From assembly GCF_027942865.1 (NCBI RefSeq), contig NC_134524.1:20451536-20515535 (forward strand): a DNA stretch of 64,000 nucleotides, given 5' to 3'. A program made the position numbers and the translations under genes. The notes beneath the pieces were generated by a model. The model saw only the letters and a list, made by a program, of their open reading frames with translations, ran no database searches and was not told the origin of the DNA. The DNA comes from Odontesthes bonariensis (taxonomy: Eukaryota > Chordata > Actinopteri > Atheriniformes > Atherinopsidae). This document shows positions 1 through 10,124 of the stretch, in pieces; position 1 is the stretch's first letter, and each line of letters opens with the position of its first letter.

Positions 1-2034
1 TCACAGGTTGATCATGAAGAATCTGAGCGGTTTTAAGTACTTTTATTTGAGACTTAGCCACCTCGATCAGGAGGAATTTTGGGGAATAAATCTAAACAAA
101 AAAAAGTTGAGCAAAAAAAGTTGAATTTGAATTCAACCTTGAAGCAGATCTGCAGCAGAATATGTGACAAACGGATGCTGGCGTGGCGTTTCTCTCCCAC
201 TGCTCTCTGATCTGTCAGTCATGAAACTGGTTGTGCATTTCTTTCATGCTGCATTTAATATAACTGAAAAAAGACGCATGTAACAAGTTGACTATCATAC
301 GTGACTTCCAATTTCTTGCATGCTCTGCAGACTACAAAGCTGAATGTTAACATATTTTTCTTTGACACGGCCAGAAATTGGTAAAACTGAGATTTGTCAA
401 CCTGAACATTTATACGAGTGCTTCCAATCTGCTTTGGGATATTCGGCGTTAGAATCCTCTAAATTCTGTTTAGCACCGCGAGCAAACACACCGGGATAGA
501 ACATCATTTAAAAGATGTGATTGATCTATAATTGGATTCCAATAGGACACAGATTAAAGGTGTGGGATGGCTGTCGGTTTCGGGGGGGGGGGGGCTCTAC
601 TGCATCAGTTACTGAGAGGATGTCATACAGGACAGGCATTGATGTTTTTTTGTTCAGTTAATGAGAGAGATGAAAAGAAGTTGTTTGAAAGTTTTCTTCA
701 TTTTTCCAGAATCAGAACTTAAAAACAGCCCAGTGGTCTAAACAGTTTTTTGGCTCTCTGGGCTCAAGTTTTCTCAGTTTTGGCTCAGTTTCTAAGAGAA
801 CAAATAAGCTGTCCCTTTTTCATAAATCCCGTTTGAACCAATTTGAAATGACCACGCTGCTTTCTTTTGTTGTTATGAAGTGAGACAGCTGGTTTAAAAT
901 CCAAAATACTTCCACGCACCACTTCTGAGATGATTTGATGACATAGTTGTCCACTCTGGATGGCATTGATGCTAGTTTGCTCAATTTTCCTACAATTACA
1001 ATAAATTACAATAAGACTGAGTTATTAAGTGCATGTAGACACCTTAATCTGACAAGAAATTGGATCGGATCGAGTTACTCGCGTTTATCGGATTAAGAAC
1101 CCCAGATAACTCAGTTGAAAGTCAAATTAAACGTGCTTGTAGACGGTGTAGCACGTGGTGAATTAGACTTTGCGTTCTGCGCATGCTCAAGATTTTTTCC
1201 CGGGGTCGGGAACCGGAAGTCGGAAGAGACGATTTTACTGTTGTCGCCGTCAGAAAAAAAGAAACGTTGTATGTGCATCGTGTTTGTGCAATAAGCAGCT
1301 CACCACAAACGAAATGTAGAGGGACACAGCTTCATCTTGATCTTCATTCGCCATTTTGTCGAATACCTGAGTTTGTTATTGGTTGTTGAAGGGGTCAACA
1401 GGAAGTGGCTCTATTAGCAATAGTTGAAATGGGTACAGCGCCACCTATCGTATCGGAGTATGACATGCTTTGTGCCTCTGATCCGATTCATTCACCGCCA
1501 TATATCCAAGGATAATTACCCTTTCTCAACTCATTCTTATTGTAATTTAGCCAATAATTCGATCCTTTCAGTGCCATGTAACCCCACTGAGTGATATACC
1601 CGATACTTAAAGCTGTTACTTGAGCGACATCAGCTAGATCTCAAGGCAAAACATCAGTAAATGTATGTTGGATTTGTCTTCTCTACGTTCTGAAACACTA
1701 ACAGACCACAATTTTCAAGTTTGAAGGGGCGACTGACTTTTGAAGTGTCCCCACGTTCAAACGCTTCAAACGGATGTTCAAACAGATGTTTGAACTTCAA
1801 AGAAACAGTGACGGCTCTAGTTTGATGATGGGCTCAGCTTAGGAAGCCCCATATCATGCATTTTCCATAAAACAAAACAAAGAAATTAGACATTTCCTCC
1901 ACTGATTTGGCATGTTTCATCCAGCAGTCTATGTCTGATGATACCTCCAAAAACCCTTCCTGGTTTATGCATTTTCGAAAGCTGCTTTCGAGCCCGAAGA
2001 AGTCACCATCTGTCTTTTTTTTTTTTTTCTGCAG
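1..2034. other. non-coding lead-in to first TRIM gene
   Basis: No exon is recognisable here. I looked for the 96-nt coiled-coil exon and the RING/B-box exon that the two downstream TRIM genes have and did not find them, so the 5' part of the first gene lies left of the window or is missing. The stretch holds a G homopolymer near 582-594 and a MITE-like inverted-repeat block at 1,003-1,548. Confidence 0.6.
1003..1548. mobile_element. MITE-like element with inverted ends
   Basis: A 21-nt sequence (AAATTACAATAAG...) at 1,003-1,023 recurs as its reverse complement at 1,528-1,548 with a single mismatch. The inner flanks resemble common teleost non-autonomous DNA transposons. A target-site duplication was not resolved, so the exact ends are uncertain. 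Confidence 0.45.
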
Positions 2035-4467
2035 GCCAGCTCTCAGAAAGAGTTGGAGGAGAGCTGGCAGGTGTACGCCGAGCTGCAGCGGCTGGTGGAG
2101 CAGAGTCAGGCCGAGCTGGTGGAGCTGATCGCCACCAGGCAGCGCGAGGCGGAGCGTCACGCTCAGGAACTGGCCAGAGGTCTGGAGAACGAACTGAGCC
2201 AGCTGAGGAGGAGGAGCAACGAGATGGAAGCCTACGCACAGACCAAGGACAAAGTGCTCTTCCTTCAGGTAGTGGAAACTCTCAAGTGACTCACAAAATA
2301 CCTTATCATTTATCAACAAGGAGATTTCAGTTTTAAAGGAATCATATCAAAGGTTCCAGGTTTTCTTCAATTGTAAAAAAAAAAAAAACACCTGCTAGCA
2401 GGTTGGATAATATCTAATATTTAGTTGAAATCATAGAGCATTAAATCAAAATTCTAGACCCAGTTTACAAACGGGACCTTCGTTTTTATGAGATCTGAGA
2501 CACAACATCAAAGGCCTCCATGAACAGAGGTGTCCTGTAACTGCCTGCCCTCATTGTGCCTTTATCCCAGACTGTTTATGTGAATAAAGCGCTCCTTCTT
2601 TCTTACCAGAAGGACATCTTTGAAATGATTGAGCTAGGATTTTTCTAAAAAGGATGAAGGAAAGCAAAGGCACAAAGCATGAAATACACTGAGTGACTTC
2701 GCGGTCGATAAATCTGCATGAATTAGGAAAGCAGTGCCAAAAGTGGTCATCTGCATCACATTTACTGGGGTGTTTTCTTCTCACCGCACAGACTTCATTT
2801 CCCCCCCGAGGTGCTCATTAAATTTTCATTTCACCCCACCTTTACGTAACCCGTCTGTTCCGTTTCCCACAGAACCTGGCAACGCTGTCGCCCCCACCCG
2901 AGCCCACCGATTGGTCAATGGTCAGCATCAACACTGATCTCTATCTGGGAACCATCCGCTCCTCCGTCAGCAGCCTCATCGATAAGTTCCAAGAGGAGCT
3001 TAAGCGGCTTTACGGGAAAGGTGAGGGCGGGTAGCCCGCGTTTCTAATCTCCTGTGAATAAAACTGCTTAAACTGCTTTGATGCAAAATCCCAACCGGGC
3101 ATAACTCCCTTTCTGAAATAGAAAAGTGACTCAGTGTTGCAACACACTCGCACACATTCACACCTACAAGGCGGCTGGACAGATGGAGATAGTTTTGGTG
3201 CCACAGCAAAGCCACTCGGCAGCTGGGTGACAGCAGCACGTGTCTTGAGACTCTATAGCTCTGGATTACAGCTGCATGTTTAACACTCCCATGAACCGTC
3301 TGCTTTGACTTTGACTTATTTGCTGAGCGACTTGTTGACTTTCTCTTCTTCTCTTTTGTTCTACGTCTGCCTTCTCCGCCCTCAGAACTCCGGAAGGTGC
3401 AGAACTACGCAAGTGAGTAACCTCCTTTATTGTCTTCTTTTGCAGAGGAAACACTGGTCCATCCTTTATGAAAGAAGGGAAATAATTGTTCTACACCCCC
3501 ACCCCACTTTATTTGATCTTTTTTTAAATGATTCGACCAGGAGTTTCTAATCATTCTGTCGGAAAGTTGAACAGGATGTTTAATTCTCCTAAATGTCCAC
3601 AAGATGGAGCCATTTCTTTACAGTACACGAGGGCTTAATCCATAAGTGCTCCAATGGTAGGCAACTGGCCTTCTTTTCTTGGTCTCTTCAACGCATTTCG
3701 CTTGTCAAATGAGAGGTACAACATCTTTAAAAGAAACCAAAAAAAAAAAGAGTCTGGTTGCTTTCTTTTCAAGTTCTTAGGATTACCATGATCTGGGTGA
3801 CGAAGGATCTACAGAAACTCAGCTTGGCAGACACCTGTATTAACCATATTTGTGCAGACGTGTCCAGATAAATTCCTTATTGTGACAGGATCCTCCATCA
3901 GTCTCTTATTATGCTTCATCCTTTCCAGGTGAGGTGATTTTGGACCCATCCACAGCTCAGAGGAACCTGGTTGTGTCCGACGATGGTCAGCAGGTGAAAT
4001 ACGAGGAGCGTAAGCCTTCCCACTCGGAGGGCCCGAAGCGCTTCAGCCCGGCCCTCTTCGTCCTGGCTCGGGAGGCCCTCAGCTCGGGCCGACACTACTG
4101 GGAGGTGGATGTGGGGCGCAAGACTGCCTGGACGCTTGGCTTGGCTCGTGCCTCGGCCCGCCGCAAGGGCGAGATCAAGCTGAGTCCCGAGGGGGGATAC
4201 TGGTGCCTTTGGCTGAAGACCGGGGAGGTGAAAGCTCTGGCAGCGAGCCGCCTGCCTCTGATGCTGCAGACCCATCCCAGCAAAGTGGGAATCTTCCTGG
4301 ATTACGAAGCAGGCCAACTCTCCTTCTATGACGTGAAGGCGCGCTCTCATCTCTACACTTTTAACGATAACTTTAGCGAGAGCGTTTATCCAATCTTCAG
4401 CCCGTGTCTCACTCAGGATGGGAAAAATGTCTCTCCTCTCATTGTGACCCACGTTAAACACAGCTAA
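2035..4467 (+). CDS. TRIM E3 ubiquitin ligase, 3' part (coiled-coil + B30.2)
   Basis: This is the C-terminal part of a tripartite-motif protein of the fish bloodthirsty/TRIM39-like type, a cytosolic E3 ligase class whose B30.2 domain picks the target. Exons by splice signals and phase: 2,035-2,268 (234 nt), 2,873-3,020 (148 nt), 3,386-3,412 (27 nt), 3,929-4,467 (terminal), giving 315 visible residues. The first exon encodes a heptad-rich coiled coil (KELEESWQVY...). The last encodes PRY-SPRY with LDPSTAQ, WEVDV, LGLARAS and LDYEAGQLSFYDV. Exon sizes and phases match the complete TRIM genes at 10,125 and 19,245. The RING/B-box exon and the 96-nt exon are not in the window, so whether the gene is whole cannot be judged. 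No internal stop or shift is seen. Coding part is GC-rich relative to its introns. Confidence 0.88.
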
Positions 4468-4773
4468 GCGAGCTTCGAGTTAAACATTTAGAGCGTTCTC
4501 ATTTAAAAAGATAAAATAAGTCCTAGACGAAGGATTTGGTGTTTTTGCGTCTTTAAAATGTGACACTTTTCATCTCTGTGAGTCACTTACAGGACAATGT
4601 AATGCGTTTGCAAAGAACTTCACCTCAGACAACTTCCAGTCTAATGAAATATAAGGAAACTGCTTTTACACCCGCCATGACTCGTTTTCGTCATATTGCA
4701 ACTAAAGACTTTGACCGACTACATGCAATTACTCTGATGTTGCCCATCACCTCCTATCTTTTACTACATGGAC

Positions 4774-5187
4774 ATTAAAAAGATTAAATTGTGAAAATGT
4801 GTGAAGAAGAAGACGCTAACTTCCAAAGTGTTACTAACCCTAACCCTAACACTAACCCTAACACCAACTAAACCCCCCTCCCAATGCTATCGGACATATA
4901 ATTTCACTAAATTTGAGTAGAGCTTTACTTCTAGCACTTTCCTTACTGTGTAAGTCTTTATACAACTTCAATCCTAATGCTTTGGAGAGTTTATATATTA
5001 AAGCGAAACTTAATTGATGTAAATTGTCATGTCTGGAGTTTGCAGAGGGAACCAAATGAGATGTTGCTGCACATATTTGTAGAGGGTGTTTTTTTTTTTC
5101 TATGATTGTTTAAAAGGGTATGGATGTCCTGTATTTTCGTATCAAGCGAATTGCTTTTGTACCCTATTTCTGAAATTGTTAAATAAA
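4774..5187 (+). terminator. candidate poly(A) signals of first TRIM gene
   Basis: ATTAAA at 4,774-4,779 and AATAAA at 5,182-5,187 lie about 0.3 and 0.7 kb past the stop codon. Either could end the transcript; choice is inferred from position only. Confidence 0.35.
4834..4870 (+). repeat. short telomere-like repeat (CTAACC)n
   Basis: Five to six imperfect copies of the vertebrate telomeric hexamer (complement of TTAGGG) in a row, with two units changed to CTAACA. Too short to be a chromosome end; an interstitial telomeric-type patch. Confidence 0.7.
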
Positions 5188-5698
5188 GATCAACTCTGAT
5201 AAGATGTGTCATCGAAGGTCATTTGTCTTTTACTTTGTTCCCATTTATTGAGTTCTCTTCTTACACAGGCTCTGAAGAGGCCCTATTTCCACAGGCCTAA
5301 AACCTATTCCACAACATTTCATAGAAACTTTAGAAGGAACATTAAACCAGGAGCAGTCATGATTTCATAACTTTATTCTTACATTTTCATTCCTTGCTTA
5401 AAAGTAAAGGTAATCACAGAGAGAGTTAAGTTGTGTTGTGCGTGTCATGTGAAGCCTACTGCCAATCCAGGCAGAGTTATGCCGTCATAGCCTGTGCAGC
5501 TGGTGGCGAGGAGCCTAACCTGTGCTGGCTGAAGCAAACTCCCCACAGAACGAAACCTAAAATTTGGTCCAGGAAGCCTCTCACTGTGAGGTGACATTGC
5601 CAACCACCACACCACCGTGCAGCCCCTACAACAAACAACAAATGTAAAACTCAGGGCGATGTTGAGCAGAGTCCAGTTGAGGACGATGGAGGGGTGTT
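5188..5698. other. intergenic, no gene seen
   Basis: AT-rich sequence followed by about 150 bases (5,455-5,640) that look like a worn interspersed repeat. No splice-bounded open frame is supportable. Confidence 0.5.
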
Positions 5699-7435
5699 TC
5701 AATTCAATTCAATTCATTTTTATTTATATAGCGCCAAATACAACAAATGCCATCTCAAGGCACTTAAATAATAAAGTCCAATTCAAGCCAATTGGAATTC
5801 AATTCATGGTAATCATAATTAGTTATAAAATAGTCCAATTCATTGAAATAGAGCCAATTCAAAAACAATTTCCTAGCTAAGGAAACCAACAGATTGCAAT
5901 GAAACTTTGTTTTCGGTCCAATCTTCCGTCCTGAGCGTGCCTGAGGTGACTGTGGAGAGAAACGACTCCATTTTAACAGGAAGAAACCTCTGGCAGAACC
6001 AGACTCAGGAAGGGTGGCCATCCGCCTCGACCAGCTGGGGTTTGAGAGGACAGAAAAGAGGGGAAAAAACCACTGTAACACCATTCAAAGGATATCTGTT
6101 GGAACAGGGAAACACCAGTTAATGACCACAATAATGTCACATGTACATAATATCATTTGAGAAATTAAACGGGGGGAAAAAGAGAGTAAAGTGAGGAAAG
6201 GTGTGTCAGATGAGGCCCCCCAGCAGTCTAGACCTATAGCAGCTTAACTATGGGATGTTTCAGGATCACCTGAGCCATCCCTAACTATAAGCTTTATCAA
6301 AAAGGAAAGTTTTAAGCCTGGTCTTAAAAGTGGAAAGGGTGTCTGCTTCCCGGACATTTACTGGCAGCTTATTCCACAATAGACGGGCCTGATAACTGAA
6401 GGCTCTGCCTCCCATTCTACTTTTAGAAACTCTGGGAACCTCAAGTAAACCTGCAGTTTGGGAACAAAGTGCTCCGTTAGGAAAATATCTTATAATGAGA
6501 TCTTTAAAGGGGACATATTATGCAAAACTCACTTTTGCGGGTCTTTGTGTTCATATTTGGGCCTCGAATGTTCCTAAAAACACTCCAAGCTAGAAAAAAA
6601 CCCATCCATCCATTTTCTGTAGGTCAGTAGAAAGACTTTGGTGTCAAGAAAAAAAATGCTGCAGTGAGCCATTTGGATGGCTCCCTTATTGTGACGTCAC
6701 AATAATGCTCGTGCTCACTGGCGGACACCAGAAGGAGCTGCCGGCTGCAGGGGGCGCGGATGTTTTCTCAACTTATTTCAGGCGGCTGGCCCAGGAGAGG
6801 AGAGCGGTGAGCGTGCCGGCGCGGAGGAGCACTCCCCCTCGGCCGGTGGAGCAGCTCACACAGGCTGACCTGTTCGTGGCTGTGAAAACCACTGGGAGGT
6901 ATCACGAAAACAAATGAACCCTTAATTCATAGGGAATAGCATGTAGAAAAAAAGGTACATATATGTACCTTTTACCACTTGAGTACATATATGTACCTTT
7001 TGGACCCTCAAAACAAAAGGGTGAACAGTACACGCAGCCGGAGGCTTCTCATGAGCGGGGCGGGGCGTGGCCAAAAACAGCTTATTTGCATAAAAGTGAC
7101 AGAGCCGTTTAAACGGCTCAATTTGGGAGAGACTGAAACTGGCAAGAATAGAGCTGGTGAAATCTCTTTATGTGAGAGTGATCTTGTGTTGTATAGCCCA
7201 TAGACCTATTCTAACTTATTTAGAATATGTCACCTTTAAGATATGATGGAGCGCGGTCATTAAGAGCTTTATAGCTATGTGAGGAGATTCTATTCTGAAT
7301 TTAACAGGGAGCCAATGAAGAGAAGCTAAAACTGGAGAAATATGATCTCTGCTGTTAGTTCTCATCAGAACTCTGGCTGCAGCATTTTGGATCAACTGAA
7401 GGCTTTTCAGAGATGTTTCATTGATCGTTTAATCC
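5699..7435 (-). mobile_element. teleost interspersed repeat with L2-like 3' tail
   Basis: The left end, read on the minus strand, has a LINE/SINE-type tail: ...GCGCTATATAAATAAA followed by short ATTGA units. The body (6,310-6,500 and 7,240-7,435) is non-coding and of a type I recall as high-copy in fish genomes. It is split by a TTAA-flanked element at 6,508-7,235; the two halves read continuously when the insert is ignored. Family name is not certain. Confidence 0.5.
6508..7235. mobile_element. TTAA-flanked MITE (piggyBac type)
   Basis: Flanked by TTAA on both sides (6,504-6,507 and 7,236-7,239). The ends are inverted: AGGGGACATATT at the left, and AGGTGACATATT as the reverse complement of the right end. 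TTAA target duplications are characteristic of piggyBac-superfamily elements. No transposase is present, so it is non-autonomous. The inner part has a GC-rich stretch and a palindromic pair around 6,951-7,000. Confidence 0.75.
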
Positions 7436-7690
7436 TACTCAGGGTCACAGGGGGAAGCCGTTCCCAGCTACGATCAGGCGAGGAGCACGATACAACACAA
7501 GCCCATCACAGAGACAAACAACCATGCCAACTTACACCTGCAGTAAATTTAGAATCACCAATTAACCTGCGATGGGCATTTTGGAATCTGGAACACAAGG
7601 AGAAAACTCATACTGGCACAGAGAGAACATGCAAATTCCACTCCGGCAAGTCTCGGCTAAATTTAAATAGGGAAGTTTATCACTGTGAGG
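7436..7690 (+). repeat. high-copy fish interspersed repeat fragment
   Basis: Contains the series GGGTCACAGGGGG, ACAGAGACAAACAACCAT, AATCACCAATTAACCTGC and GAGAACATGCAAATTCCA in the order seen in a common teleost dispersed repeat. Worn and partial; recognised from memory of the motif order only. Confidence 0.5.
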
Positions 7691-8214
7691 CAACAATGCT
7701 GTTCATCACAACACTGCAGGATGCCATGGAGTTACTGAGTATATTACTGAGTAATACAGTCCACTGACAGCTGCTTCAAATGTCTGAGGCAACGGCGGAA
7801 GACTGTTATCTTGTTGTTTTTCTGTTGCAACATTGAAAAGTTTACTTCACCTTCTTTTTATGCTAAAGTATGCTAAGCTAGTTGTCTGCTAAAAACACAG
7901 TAAGACGGGCCACAGCCTTTATAAAACTGCCAATGACAAGAATGTCAATGCTGAACGGCTTATTAAAGGTCAGATTTTCAAAAGTAACACGTTTGGGTCT
8001 TTCCTGAGTTTTTGAGTTGATCACCGAAATATCTCAACAACTGTAAAAAGTGATTTTAAAAAAGAAAAACAACAAGTTCCCTTTGCTCTGTTGCAAGAAT
8101 GCTGCATGTTTCATTGTTGAGCACAGTTCGACTCAAGCTGGAAGACTGCAGTAGCCTATGTGCTCAAAGGCCAAACCCGTTCCTCCTGAGGCACACAGGG
8201 CCTCGGACAGCAAG
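7691..8214. other. intergenic, no gene seen
   Basis: AT-rich sequence with no supportable exon, repeat boundary or regulatory site. Confidence 0.5.
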
Positions 8215-8363
8215 TATAAATATGCAACTGGGGTAAAAGGAGAGCATGGGAGGGGGGTATATTTCGGGTCTGTGTGTTGGTGTTGGGGGAGCTGGAGGGG
8301 GCAGTGGTCAAAGCCTGTCTCATATGTCAGTGTACAGTGGAGTCTCCAGGCAGCTGCTCTCTG
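8215..8363 (+). promoter_or_regulatory. candidate promoter/5'UTR exon of second TRIM gene
   Basis: A TATA-like TATAAATA at 8,215-8,222 is followed about 140 bases later by a strong splice donor (CTCTG|GTGAGT at 8,363/8,364). The coding exon of the second TRIM gene begins right after an acceptor (GTGCAG at 10,117-10,122), so a non-coding first exon must exist upstream. This is the best candidate, but it is position-based only. Confidence 0.3.
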
Positions 8364-10122
8364 GTGAGTGTCAACATATCTCCGCTTTTTGTGTTTCTCT
8401 TCTATCTCTGCTGTGTTTTAGTCAATGTCGTGTCACACCTGCATCTCTGTGCCCCAAGCATATCTCTTTTAGGAGAAATGCCGTTTGATTCAAGTAAGCC
8501 AATCTTTGGCTCCAGAAGAGCTGTGACCTGTGCAGAGGACTTCTTTTTTTTTTTTTTTTTTTGCCGTTGTCGTGTAGTCAGTTTACTGCCGTTTCAGGAC
8601 AAATTTCAGCAAAGTGCTTCAATCGTGTCAGCATGTTTGAAAATTTCCAGATGTTAAAGCGTCAATTTAAGATGGGTCAAGTATGTAAGCACTGCAAGTC
8701 AGGTCACAGACTGGACCAATATTTTTGGAAAGATGTTAATCTGCCTGTCATGAATACCTAGGCCTTAAGCTCGGAGCTGCTTGTGTATGAAATCAAACGC
8801 ACTAACTTCAAGCTCCACAGACAGAATACAGTCACGTGGGAAAGAGGGTGCACTCTATTTCAGTTCTATGGTTTTACTCGTCGGGACAAAGCAAGAAAGG
8901 ATCTGGTCCTTACCAGTTCTTAGAATTAGATGGATACAGCCTTAAATGAACAGCAACACATCGAATGTGTTCTTTGATCATTTAACACAAGCTAAGCCAA
9001 AATGAAGAAGTGTGTGCAAACCGACTGCTTCCATATGAATTAAGAGGGTAGGTAGCAGCCAGGTGCCGCTAATCAAACACACACAGCACCTCTGTAATGA
9101 TCTCAGAGAAGCAGTTGTCGCAGCCCATACATCTGGGAAGGGTTATGATGCCATTTTTTTGAGCTTGGAGTCCAGCATTCAACAGTAAGAAAGATTATTC
9201 ACAAGTGGAAAACATTCAAGATAGTTGTCAGTTTTCCCAGGAGTTGGGCGTCTTTTGGACAGACCAGACCAAAGCGGAGATGTTTGGTCATAAGGCACAG
9301 CAACACATGAACACGGTGAAAACTAAACACGGAGTATCAGCGCTAATATCTAATACTGATTGTTAAGCACGGTGGTCGAGGGTTGATGATTTGTCTTGTC
9401 AAATCAAGGTGTTTCAGATGTCAACCCGACTGAAATGCTTTTATTGGACCTCGAGAGAGCTCCACAGCGATGTGGGAGACTGAACACACCACACAGGAAA
9501 TATTTTTTAAACGTCTAAAGATGGTTCTAATGGCTGTCGAATCGAGGAGTGCACTTTTTCTGTTTTTCCCACACCACTTTTCTATTTTGGCTTAGAAACG
9601 CACACGTTGTAATATGCCGTGTCAAGTTGTTCATCTGGGGGTTTTATTTTCTAATTCCTAAGCCTGGCACAGAACAGGAGATTTATTTATTATTTATTTC
9701 TTTAATAGAGCAAGGAACCTTAGAACTGAAAGAGGATGTCCTTACTTTTGAACGTGACAGCACAAATGTATCAGTCCTGATGAGGGGTTTTAAGTCGAGC
9801 TGAAGAAAACAGTCAAACCAAATAAGATGAAGAATAAATACGCATACTGTCCAAAAACACTCCCCCAAGGCTCACAGGGACTCTTTTATTGTATGTTGAT
9901 AATAATGTTGATACATGTTTTCAAAGATTCTTGATTTGACTGAATTTAAAGTCCAAAGTCTGTTAGAATAAACGAGCCCCTTGATCTTGTCTTTGCATGG
10001 TATGTATGCATGTTCAGTCATGCCATCTAACCGTAGCGACCTCGATATCACAGCAGGTTTGATGCCCCGTTCAAAGGCCGGGTTGCTTGCGCTGAAAATG
10101 ACCCTGCCTCTCCGCCGTGCAG
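8364..10122 (+). other. probable 5'UTR intron of second TRIM gene
   Basis: Nothing coding is supported. It includes a T homopolymer (8,543-8,561) and ends in a pyrimidine-rich tract plus GTGCAG acceptor just before the RING exon. Confidence 0.4.
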
Positions 10123-10124
10123 GA

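Noticed and set aside
9981-10124. Upstream ATG that would lengthen the second TRIM by 48 residues
   Set aside because: A splice acceptor (GTGCAG) lies at 10,117-10,122, and bloodthirsty-type TRIMs start just before the RING, as at 10,125.
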